A stretch of 5,098 nt of DNA, taken from positions 1 through 5,098 of the forward strand of contig CAZGUG010000084.1 in assembly GCA_964529035.1 (NCBI GenBank). Reading direction: 5' to 3'. Shown here in pieces: positions 1 to 4,810 of this stretch. The DNA is from CAZGUG01 sp964529035 (lineage in GTDB: Bacteria > Bacillota > Clostridia > Ch29). The notes under the pieces were generated by a model that saw only the letters and a list, made by a program, of their open reading frames with translations, searched no databases and had not been told where the DNA came from. Made by a program: the position numbers and the translations under genes. Each line of letters starts with the position of its first letter. Positions within the stretch are counted from its first letter, which is position 1.

Positions 1-278
1 TCAATCCCCATAATCTCTGCTATCTTGCAGCTTACCTCGCTGCCTCCCGCGGGACAGCCGTTAAACTCAACCTCACCGGCAACCAGCGCGGCAGCAAAGT
101 TGGAACACCCTGCATAACCGCAGCCGCCGCAGTTTGCACCGGGAAGTACCTTTTGTATGGCTTCTATACGGGGGTCTTCCTCAACGGCAAACTTCTTGGA
201 TGCAAAGGCAAGAAAGCCTGCAAAAAATATTCCTATGGCGCCCATGCTTATGACGGCAACCAATATTGTATTATTCAT
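1..278 (-). CDS. rnfB: RnfB, ferredoxin-accepting Fe-S subunit (N-terminal part, cut by window edge)
   Basis: This is the subunit of the Rnf complex that receives electrons from reduced ferredoxin on the cytoplasmic face. The frame starts at ATG (276-278) behind GGAGGTG (284-290) with a 5-nt gap and stays open to the window edge for 92 codons. Residues about 4-26 form an N-terminal membrane helix. Next comes the RnfB-type cluster motif in the context VLPGANCGGCGYAGC, with Cys50, Cys53, Cys58 and Cys75 (C-X2-C-X4-C-X16-C), expected to bind a [4Fe-4S] cluster. The ferredoxin-like multi-cluster half of the protein lies outside the window, so intactness cannot be judged. It is the last gene seen in the operon and is separated from rnfA by an unusually long spacer. 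The Cys motif and position after rnfA make the call secure. Confidence 0.96.
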   Translation of the reverse strand, partial: MNNTILVAVISMGAIGIFFAGFLAFASKKFAVEEDPRIEAIQKVLPGANCGGCGYAGCSNFAAALVAGEVEFNGCPAGGSEVSCKIAEIMGI

Positions 279-301
279 CTTTTCACCTCCTATTAAGGTA
301 T

Positions 302-378
302 GGGGACACACCGCTTTTAATAAGATCAGGGGACACACCTCTCTATGAGGTATGCCTCCGCCGTCGAGGAATGTCCCC
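302..378. repeat. Structured palindromic/direct-repeat element in the rnfA-rnfB spacer
   Basis: GGGGACACACC occurs twice, at 302-312 and 329-339, 27 bp apart. The complementary TGTCCCC lies at 372-378. In the rnf transcript (minus strand), GGGGACA (378-372) can pair with UGUCCCC at 335-329 or alternatively at 308-302. Two small hairpins are nested inside: CCTC/GAGG (355-358 with 366-369) and ACCTC/GAGGT (337-341 with 347-351). The fold is therefore a three-way junction with a 7-bp closing stem. It fills the gap between the rnfA stop and the rnfB ribosome-binding site. The shape resembles REP-type palindromes spread by IS200-like/REP-associated transposases, but copy number cannot be seen from one window. 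It could equally be a processing or attenuation structure. Confidence 0.55.
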
Positions 379-386
379 GGTTAATC

Positions 387-968
387 CTACATAGCTATAA
401 GACCGGAAAAACCCATGAAAGCCATTGACATTATGGCTGCGGTAATCAATGTAATCGGCACGCCCTTGAAGGGTTCGGGCACGTCCCCAAATTCCATGCT
501 TTCCCTGAGCCCTGCCATCGCCGATATGGCCATCGTAAAACCAACCCCGGCTCCAAATCCGAAAACAGTGCTGGTAACAAGCCCATACCCGTTTAATGCG
601 GATAAAAGTGCAAGTCCCAGTATCGCACAGTTTGTCGTAATAAGCGGCAGGAATATACCCAGGCTCTGGTACAGCGCAGGACTGGTTTTCTTAAGAAACA
701 TTTCCACAAACTGTACCAGTGATGCTATTACCAGTATAAAGGCAACATACTGCAGAAATCTCTCCATTCCAAAGGGTATCAGTATATAGTGCTGTATAAG
801 CCAGGTAGCTATCGCGGACAGGGTCATAACAAAGGTAGCCGCCAGGCCCATACTGAAGGCCACTTCAAGTTTCTTTGAAACTCCCAAAAAGGGGCAGATA
901 CCGAGGAACCTTGAAAGGACAAAGTTGTTTATCAATACCGTGCTGATGAACAGCAGTAATAGTTCCAT
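387..968 (-). CDS. rnfA: RnfA, membrane core subunit
   Basis: A 193-aa, very hydrophobic protein of the RnfA/NqrE family (normally six membrane helices). With RnfE it forms the pseudo-symmetric membrane core that carries electrons across the bilayer and takes part in ion translocation. The two conserved intramembrane cysteines are present: Cys25 in LGICPFLGVSKK and Cys114 in TTNCAILGLAL. In the family these, with the matching pair in RnfE, hold an Fe-S centre. The GFGAGVGFTMA and SAMAGLRESME stretches are also typical. The ATG (966-968) follows AAAGGAGG (978-985) by 9 nt. The rnfE stop is 28 bp upstream, so it is cotranscribed. Length is normal for the family and nothing is broken. Confidence 0.97.
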   Translation of the reverse strand: MELLLLFISTVLINNFVLSRFLGICPFLGVSKKLEVAFSMGLAATFVMTLSAIATWLIQHYILIPFGMERFLQYVAFILVIASLVQFVEMFLKKTSPALYQSLGIFLPLITTNCAILGLALLSALNGYGLVTSTVFGFGAGVGFTMAISAMAGLRESMEFGDVPEPFKGVPITLITAAIMSMAFMGFSGLIAM

Positions 969-996
969 TAATTTATTCCTCCTTTCCCATCACTCA

Positions 997-1602
997 TTAA
1001 CCGCACTGCGTCTTCTTCTTGTTAAGCATTGCATTGAACAGACCCAGAAGCAGACCTAATGTGAGGAAAGCTCCCGGGGGCAGTATGAATATTATCCACG
1101 AAACAAATCCTTCACCGAAAATCTGCATTCCAAAAATAGAGCCCATTCCCATTATCTCCCTGATTGATCCTAAAAGCGTCAGGGCCCAGGTGAACCCGAA
1201 GCCCATTCCCAGTGCATCCAGCAGTGACGTTCCAATGGTGTTCTTGGATGCGAATGCTTCTGCCCTGGCGAGTATAATACAGTTAACCACTATAAGGGGT
1301 ATAAACAGTCCCAGGACCTTGTAAATATCCGGGAAAAATGCCGCCAAACCCAGGTCGGCAATGGTAACAAAGGTCGCAATGATTATAATATAGGAAGGTA
1401 TTCTTACCTTATCGGGAATCACATTTTTAAGCGCTGCCACCATAATATTCGAACCAAGCAGAACAAAGGTAGTGGCAAGACCCATTGACAGACCGTTCAT
1501 GGCAGCATTTGTTACCGCCAGCGTGGGACACATTCCCAGAAGCAGTCTGAAAATGGGATTCTCATCCCAAAGACCCTTAAAGAATTCATAACCCGTTTTC
1601 AT
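997..1602 (-). CDS. rnfE: RnfE, membrane core subunit
   Basis: A 201-aa membrane protein of the RnfE/NqrD family, partner of RnfA in the membrane core of the Rnf complex. The family cysteines are Cys25 in LLLGMCPTLAVT and Cys108 in PLIVVNCIILARAEAFAS. The LGMGFGFTWAL and REIMGMG segments are typical, and a PPGAF stretch near residue 175 precedes the last helix. The short tail ends in lysines and a cysteine (KKKTQCG), plausibly on the cytoplasmic side. The ATG overlaps the rnfG stop by one base (TAATG), so translation is probably coupled. Its ribosome-binding site GGGAGGTGG (1609-1617) lies inside the last rnfG codons. RnfE is told from RnfA by the LGMCPTLAVT motif and a longer C-terminus. Confidence 0.97.
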   Translation of the reverse strand: MKTGYEFFKGLWDENPIFRLLLGMCPTLAVTNAAMNGLSMGLATTFVLLGSNIMVAALKNVIPDKVRIPSYIIIIATFVTIADLGLAAFFPDIYKVLGLFIPLIVVNCIILARAEAFASKNTIGTSLLDALGMGFGFTWALTLLGSIREIMGMGSIFGMQIFGEGFVSWIIFILPPGAFLTLGLLLGLFNAMLNKKKTQCG

Positions 1603-2150
1603 TATTTTCCACCTCCCGACATCCTATACTGTTCCAATGCCTGCGGCAGGCTCTGTTTCAATATTTCCGACACCGACTTTGAAGAAACGGTCGCGCCGGT
1701 TACACCGTCCACATCTTCTTTCACTTCAAAATCATCGTTTATTGATTTTTGTGCAAACTGTTCCAGAAATGCCGGTTCAGTAATCCGTGCTCCCAGGCCG
1801 GGGGTCTCTGAATGGCTTAATACTTTCACCCCTGTTATTTTTTCTTCATGCGGGTTTACTCCCACCATCATCCTGATTATGCCCTGGAAGCCTCCTCCTT
1901 CTATCACATAAGAAAATCCCACAATACCACCGCCGCTGTCAAGTCCCACATATATAGGCATATCGGTTTGCTCGAGTTCCTGGTAATCGACAGCGCCGGG
2001 AAGTGTTTCCAGTATGGCGATTTCCTGGTCCCGGGCCGCATTTGCTTCTATATGGGGTATTGTATAGGTGTAGGTGAGGGCGAGAAAGAGTCCCGAACCA
2101 ATTGAAATTAGTGCAAGCACAATGATAAGCCTTGCTATCGGATTCTTCAT
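1602..2150 (-). CDS. rnfG: RnfG, covalent-FMN electron carrier subunit
   Basis: A 182-aa protein of the RnfG/NqrC family. It has one N-terminal membrane helix (about residues 7-29) and an extracytoplasmic FMN-binding domain. The flavinylation motif DGVTGATVSS is at residues 148-157. In this family the FMN phosphate is joined to the Thr of the S/T-G-A-T motif, here Thr154, by the flavin transferase ApbE, which is not encoded in this window. The conserved HSETPGLGARI (113-123) and VxxHxE-type loop also fit. The start ATG (2148-2150) overlaps the rnfD stop by one base, and the ribosome-binding site GGGGAGGTGA (2158-2167) lies in the rnfD 3' end. Length is normal for a clostridial RnfG. The domain passes electrons between RnfA/E and RnfD. 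Confidence 0.96.
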   Translation of the reverse strand: MKNPIARLIIVLALISIGSGLFLALTYTYTIPHIEANAARDQEIAILETLPGAVDYQELEQTDMPIYVGLDSGGGIVGFSYVIEGGGFQGIIRMMVGVNPHEEKITGVKVLSHSETPGLGARITEPAFLEQFAQKSINDDFEVKEDVDGVTGATVSSKSVSEILKQSLPQALEQYRMSGGGK

Positions 2151-3070
2151 TACCGCTTCACCTCCCCATAGATTTTAGGCCGGGTGTATTTATCTATAAT
2201 TGGTGTAAAGGTATTCATAAGGAGTATTGAAAAGAGCACTCCCTCGGGATACCCTCCGTAGAGTCTTATCAGTACCACCAGTATACCGGCTCCAATGCCG
2301 AATATTATTTTACCCGTTCTGGTAACAGGGGTGGTAACCATATCGGTTGCCATGAAAAATGCCCCCAGCAACAGGCCGCCCGCCAGCAGGTGGAATACCG
2401 GGTCCTGTCCAAGCACAGCCGTCATAACGGCCACAGTTCCAAGATAAAAGGCGGGTATTCTCCAGTCTATTATTCCCCTGTACAGAAGGTACAGACCGCC
2501 TAAAATCAGCAGGAGAGCCGAAGTTTCTCCCAGCGAGCCTCCCACATTTCCTATAAAAAGTTCGGTATAACCCGTTGCGGTGCCTTCCATCTTAAGAAGG
2601 CCCAGCGGAGTTGCCGATGTAACCCCGTCTATTGGGTCTATCCATGTTGTCATGTGAACCGGGAAAGTAACAACCAAAAATGCTCTGCCAACAAGGGCAG
2701 GGTTGAAGGGATTGCTTCCCAGTCCCCCGTACACCTGTTTTCCGATTCCTATGGCTACCACGGCACCCACCACCACCATCCACAGCGGCATCGCCGGGGA
2801 AAGGGTTAGTGCCAGTAAAAGCCCCGTAATTACTGCGCTCCCATCGTTTATGGTAACGGGTTTGTTTCTTATCTTTTGTATGGCCGCTTCGGCTGCCACT
2901 GCAGCGGCGACGCTTACAAGAGTTATCGCCAGCGCCCTCATTCCAAAAAAGTACACCGAGGCGGCAGTCGCAGGCAGCAGCGCTATTATCACATCAAGCA
3001 TTATTCTTTGTACCGTTTCTTCCGACCTGATGTGAGGTGATGAACTAACTACAAGGTTTCCATATTCCAA
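2150..3070 (-). CDS. rnfD: RnfD, membrane subunit with covalent FMN (start revised to TTG)
   Basis: A multi-helix membrane subunit of the RnfD/NqrB family that carries covalently bound FMN and passes electrons within the membrane arm. The flavinylation site is DGVTSATPLG. Its attachment Thr is residue 154, counting from the start chosen here. Other family marks are DGSAVITGLLLALTLSP (76-92), GGLGSNPFNPALVGRAF (115-131), ATDMVTTPVT (241-250) and GGYPEGVLFSILLMN (272-286). I place the start at TTG (3068-3070), giving 306 aa beginning M-E-Y-G-N-L-V-V-S-S-S-P-H-I-R-S. The strong GGAGGG site (3078-3083) is then 7 nt upstream. A TTG at 3085 would also be in frame, but its third base is the first G of that site. 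The rnfC stop lies 19 nt upstream. A second FMN or riboflavin in this subunit is known in the family but not visible here. Confidence 0.95.
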   Translation of the reverse strand: MEYGNLVVSSSPHIRSEETVQRIMLDVIIALLPATAASVYFFGMRALAITLVSVAAAVAAEAAIQKIRNKPVTINDGSAVITGLLLALTLSPAMPLWMVVVGAVVAIGIGKQVYGGLGSNPFNPALVGRAFLVVTFPVHMTTWIDPIDGVTSATPLGLLKMEGTATGYTELFIGNVGGSLGETSALLLILGGLYLLYRGIIDWRIPAFYLGTVAVMTAVLGQDPVFHLLAGGLLLGAFFMATDMVTTPVTRTGKIIFGIGAGILVVLIRLYGGYPEGVLFSILLMNTFTPIIDKYTRPKIYGEVKR

Positions 3071-3077
3071 AGCTTTT

Positions 3078-3083
3078 CCCTCC
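3078..3083 (-). promoter_or_regulatory. Ribosome-binding site deciding the rnfD TTG start
   Basis: GGAGGG reads on the minus strand from 3083 to 3078 and is followed by a 7-nt spacer and TTG at 3070. It shares its first base with the upstream in-frame TTG at 3085, so that codon cannot use it. This supports the shorter protein. Confidence 0.8.
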
Positions 3084-3089
3084 AATCTA

Positions 3090-4427
3090 TCAGGCTTGTT
3101 TTGCTTTCCGTTTTTCTGCTATAATATCGGCCTTAATAAGCCGGATCCTTTCCACCAGCGGCCTCTTGGCAGGACATACAAAGGAGCAGCTTCCGCATTC
3201 TATACAATCAACCGCGTTGTATTCCTCCGCTTCCTGCATCATGCCCTTCTGTGCGAAACCTTCCAGTTTCGTAGGTATAAGGCCTATCGGACACGCGTCC
3301 ACGCATTTGGCACATTTTATACAGGGCAGTTCGGGTGAAAGCCCAAGGTCTTGTTCTTTCAGTATCAGTATTCCGGAAGTTCCTTTGATAACCGGCACCT
3401 CTACCGTATACTGGGCTATACCCATCATCGGACCTCCCTGAATAATCTTTCCGATATTATCCTCCAGGCCTCCGCACTGCTCTATTACATCCGAAAAGGG
3501 CGTTCCTATCCTGACAACCAGGTTCTGGGGATGTTTTATTCCGCTTCCTGTTATGGTTACTATCCTCTCCACCAGCGGCATGCCTGTGCCTATGGCACAG
3601 GCCAGCGCTGCGGCGGTACCCACGTTGTTTACAATAACACCGCTGTCCATCGGCAGTCCTCCCGAAGGTACTTCCCTGCCGGTACAGGCCTTTATCAGCT
3701 GTTTTTCGGCACCCTGCGGGTATTTGGTCTTAAGGGCAATCACCTGTATATTTTGCTCATCCTCAGCAGCCTCTGCCACCGATTTAATGGCATCCGGTTT
3801 ATTATTCTCTATCGCAATATAGCCCCTGCCTACATTAACGGATTTCATCATCGCTTTTAGACCGTTAACCACATCATTTGGCCTTTCAAGCATCAGCCTG
3901 TGGTCGGAGGTCAGGTATGGTTCACATTCGGCTCCGTTTAATATAACCGTATCTATTTTTTTGTCGGGCGGTGGCGAGAATTTAACCTGTGTCGGAAATG
4001 CCGCACCTCCCATTCCCACCAGACCTGCCTCCCGCATTATGTTTTTTATCCGATCGGCCGTCAGGTCATCAATATTTCCCTGGGGTTTGACATTTCCGTC
4101 CACGGTATCAAGGCCATCGGATTCTATCACCACCGATAACACCATTCCTCCTCCCGGATGAGGTCTCTTTTCAATTGCCTTAACCTTACCCGACACGCTG
4201 GAATGCACCGGCGCTCCAACAAAACCCTTTGGTTCGCCTATCTTCTGGCCCAGCTTCACCTCATCGCCGGCCTTGACAGTCGCTTCGCACGGTGCTCCTA
4301 TATGCTGCTGAAGCGGTATTATTACCAGGTCCGGAGCCTTGGCCCTCTTTAAAGACAGGCCTTCGGTTTTGTGTTTATTGTGAGGAGGATGTACACCTCC
4401 TTTAAATGTTAACAGTTTCATTTGCAT
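3090..4427 (-). CDS. rnfC: RnfC, NADH/FMN- and Fe-S-binding peripheral subunit (start revised to ATG)
   Basis: RnfC is the cytoplasmic subunit that exchanges electrons with NAD+/NADH. With the start chosen here it has 445 aa. The N-terminal part carries the RnfC signature FKGGVHPPHNK and a barrel-sandwich-like region (IGAPCEATVKAGDEV, SSVSGKVKAIEKRPHPGGG). A glycine-rich nucleotide/FMN-binding region follows (GLVGMGGAAFPTQVK, 135-149, then NGAECEPYL, 164-172). Near the C-terminus two CxxCxxCxxxCP motifs, Cys369/372/375/379 and Cys408/411/414/418, should hold two [4Fe-4S] clusters. It lacks the long C-terminal repeats of many proteobacterial RnfC proteins, as usual in Clostridia. The ATG at 4427 sits 8 nt after AAAGGAG. 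A GTG at 4436 is in frame but falls inside that site. It is the first gene of the operon; rnfD follows after 19 nt. Confidence 0.97.
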   Translation of the reverse strand: MQMKLLTFKGGVHPPHNKHKTEGLSLKRAKAPDLVIIPLQQHIGAPCEATVKAGDEVKLGQKIGEPKGFVGAPVHSSVSGKVKAIEKRPHPGGGMVLSVVIESDGLDTVDGNVKPQGNIDDLTADRIKNIMREAGLVGMGGAAFPTQVKFSPPPDKKIDTVILNGAECEPYLTSDHRLMLERPNDVVNGLKAMMKSVNVGRGYIAIENNKPDAIKSVAEAAEDEQNIQVIALKTKYPQGAEKQLIKACTGREVPSGGLPMDSGVIVNNVGTAAALACAIGTGMPLVERIVTITGSGIKHPQNLVVRIGTPFSDVIEQCGGLEDNIGKIIQGGPMMGIAQYTVEVPVIKGTSGILILKEQDLGLSPELPCIKCAKCVDACPIGLIPTKLEGFAQKGMMQEAEEYNAVDCIECGSCSFVCPAKRPLVERIRLIKADIIAEKRKAKQA

Positions 4428-4435
4428 TTTTTTCA

Positions 4436-4442
4436 CTCCTTT
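4436..4442 (-). promoter_or_regulatory. Ribosome-binding site deciding the rnfC ATG start
   Basis: AAAGGAG reads on the minus strand from 4442 to 4436, followed by TGAAAAAA and ATG at 4427 (8-nt spacing). The GTG at 4436-4434 begins with the last G of this site, so the ATG three codons later is the better start. Confidence 0.8.
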
Positions 4443-4458
4443 GACATGTAAGAATGTC
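4443..4458 (-). other. Small hairpin directly upstream of the rnfC ribosome-binding site
   Basis: GACAT (4443-4447) and ATGTC (4454-4458) form a 5-bp inverted repeat with a 6-nt loop, ending one base before the rnfC ribosome-binding site in the transcript. It could modulate access to that site, but the stem is short and may be chance. Confidence 0.25.
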
Positions 4459-4553
4459 TGTTTTTCGCCCAGCTAACCTTCCCCCGTCCAAGACTTAAGA
4501 CCTTCGCGGAGTAAAATAAACAAAAAAATATATTGTTTCACATAACACACTTA

Positions 4554-4582
4554 ATTATACTACAATTTATTTTCGAAATAAA
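4554..4582 (-). promoter_or_regulatory. Candidate proximal rnf promoter
   Basis: On the minus strand TATAAT (4559-4554) is a perfect -10 box. The hexamer 17 nt upstream, TTTATT (4582-4577), is a poor -35 box. If used, it would give an rnfC leader of roughly 120 nt. The weak -35 box suggests either activator dependence or that the distal promoter is the main one. Confidence 0.4.
4566..4582. promoter_or_regulatory. Perfect 7-bp inverted repeat overlapping the proximal rnf promoter
   Basis: TTTATTT (4566-4572) and AAATAAA (4576-4582) are exact reverse complements around TCG. The repeat covers the -35 hexamer and most of the spacer of the proximal promoter candidate, where a repressor or activator could act. 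It does not match the Rex or Fnr/Crp consensus as I know them. In AT-rich DNA it could be chance. Confidence 0.35.
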
Positions 4583-4620
4583 CCCGAGAATATGTTCCAA
4601 AGGAGAATTATTTTCCGATC

Positions 4621-4657
4621 GCGGGCGGTGCAAACCCTTTGTTTGCAGTAATCCCGC
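4621..4657. other. Strong two-part hairpin in the intergenic region
   Basis: TGCAAAC (4629-4635) and GTTTGCA (4641-4647) form a perfect 7-bp stem with a CCTTT loop. Outside it GCGGG (4621-4625) pairs with CCCGC (4653-4657), with small internal loops between. On the plus strand the structure is followed by TTTTCC, so it might be a weak intrinsic terminator. On the minus strand it would sit in the 5' leader of a transcript from the distal rnf promoter. No plus-strand gene ends before it in the window, so a leader or protein-binding role is as likely as termination. Confidence 0.45.
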
Positions 4658-4671
4658 TTTTCCTGTCCTAA

Positions 4672-4688
4672 ATATAGGCCGGGTATAT
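4672..4688. promoter_or_regulatory. AT-flanked GC-core palindrome at the distal rnf start region
   Basis: ATATA (4672-4676) and TATAT (4684-4688) flank the 7-nt core GGCCGGG. It lies just downstream of the distal rnf -10 box, about where transcription would begin. The adjoining GGTATATAC (4682-4690) recurs at 4783-4791 in the leader of the divergent gene, which suggests a shared regulator. Confidence 0.3.
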
Positions 4689-4694
4689 ACACGC

Positions 4695-4723
4695 ATTATA
4701 TTGCATAAATAAAACCATATTAA
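4695..4723 (-). promoter_or_regulatory. Candidate distal rnf promoter
   Basis: On the minus strand TTAATA (4723-4718) is followed after 17 nt by a perfect TATAAT (4700-4695). This is a better sigma-A match than the proximal candidate and would give an rnfC leader of about 260 nt containing the 4621-4657 hairpin. Its -35 box is only 4 bp from the -35 box of the divergent promoter. Confidence 0.45.
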
Positions 4724-4726
4724 GTA

Positions 4727-4755
4727 TTGACTTTTATTGTTTCGTTTGTTATACT
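4727..4755 (+). promoter_or_regulatory. Sigma-A promoter of the HesB-like selenoprotein gene
   Basis: TTGACT (4727-4732) and TATACT (4750-4755) are separated by exactly 17 nt, and TG at 4747-4748 adds an extended -10 element (TGTTATACT). Transcription should begin near 4762, giving a leader of roughly 50 nt before the GTG at 4811. Confidence 0.75.
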
Positions 4756-4769
4756 GTAATTGCCCCCCT

Positions 4770-4788
4770 TATACCGGGGGTAGGTATA
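4770..4788. promoter_or_regulatory. G-rich palindromic operator candidate in the selenoprotein gene leader
   Basis: TATACC (4770-4775) and GGTATA (4783-4788) are exact inverted repeats around GGGGGTA. The site lies about 8 to 27 bp after the predicted transcription start, a common repressor position. AT-ended arms around a G tract recall operators of the CsoR/RcnR/CstR family, but I cannot test binding. Alternatively, in RNA the CCCCC at 4763-4767 can pair with GGGGG at 4776-4780, making a hairpin at the very 5' end of the message. Confidence 0.4.
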
Positions 4789-4796
4789 TACGCTGT

Positions 4797-4804
4797 AGGG
4801 AGGG
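4797..4804 (+). promoter_or_regulatory. Ribosome-binding site favouring the GTG start at 4811
   Basis: AGGGAGGG ends directly against an in-frame ATG at 4805, which is too close for initiation. The in-frame GTG at 4811 is 6 nt away, the usual spacing, so GTG is the likelier start. The choice changes only two residues. Confidence 0.65.
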
Positions 4805-4810
4805 ATGCTT

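Larger units (their letters stand above)
4428..4810. other. Divergent intergenic region between rnfC and the HesB-like gene
   Basis: About 380 bp without a credible gene. From left to right it holds the rnfC ribosome-binding site and a small hairpin, an AT-rich stretch with a proximal minus-strand promoter candidate and inverted repeat (4554-4582), and a strong two-part hairpin (4621-4657). It then holds an AT-flanked GC-core palindrome (4672-4688), back-to-back divergent promoter candidates (4695-4755), a G-rich palindrome in the plus-strand leader (4770-4788), and the ribosome-binding site of the plus-strand gene. I see no tRNA, known riboswitch class or insertion sequence here. Confidence 0.75.

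Noticed and set aside
415..4352. Plus-strand ORFs across the rnf genes
   Set aside because: All lie opposite clear rnf coding sequence, lack plausible ribosome-binding sites and show no family resemblance.
387..4436. Na+-translocating NADH:quinone reductase (Nqr) instead of Rnf
   Set aside because: The membrane subunits are homologous, but the ferredoxin-accepting RnfB Cys motif, the RnfC with two ferredoxin-type clusters, the CDGEAB order and the absence of NqrF or NqrA-type genes fit Rnf.
4610..4690. Known riboswitch (for example cyclic-di-GMP GEMM) upstream of rnf
   Set aside because: The GGTGCAAACC stretch loosely recalls GEMM, but the second conserved hairpin and the GNRA loop/receptor layout are missing, so only a simple nested hairpin can be supported.
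4538..4696. Minus-strand ORF of 52 codons in the intergenic region
   Set aside because: Its ATG overlaps the -10 box of a promoter candidate, there is no ribosome-binding site, and the product is arginine/lysine-rich with no protein-like pattern.
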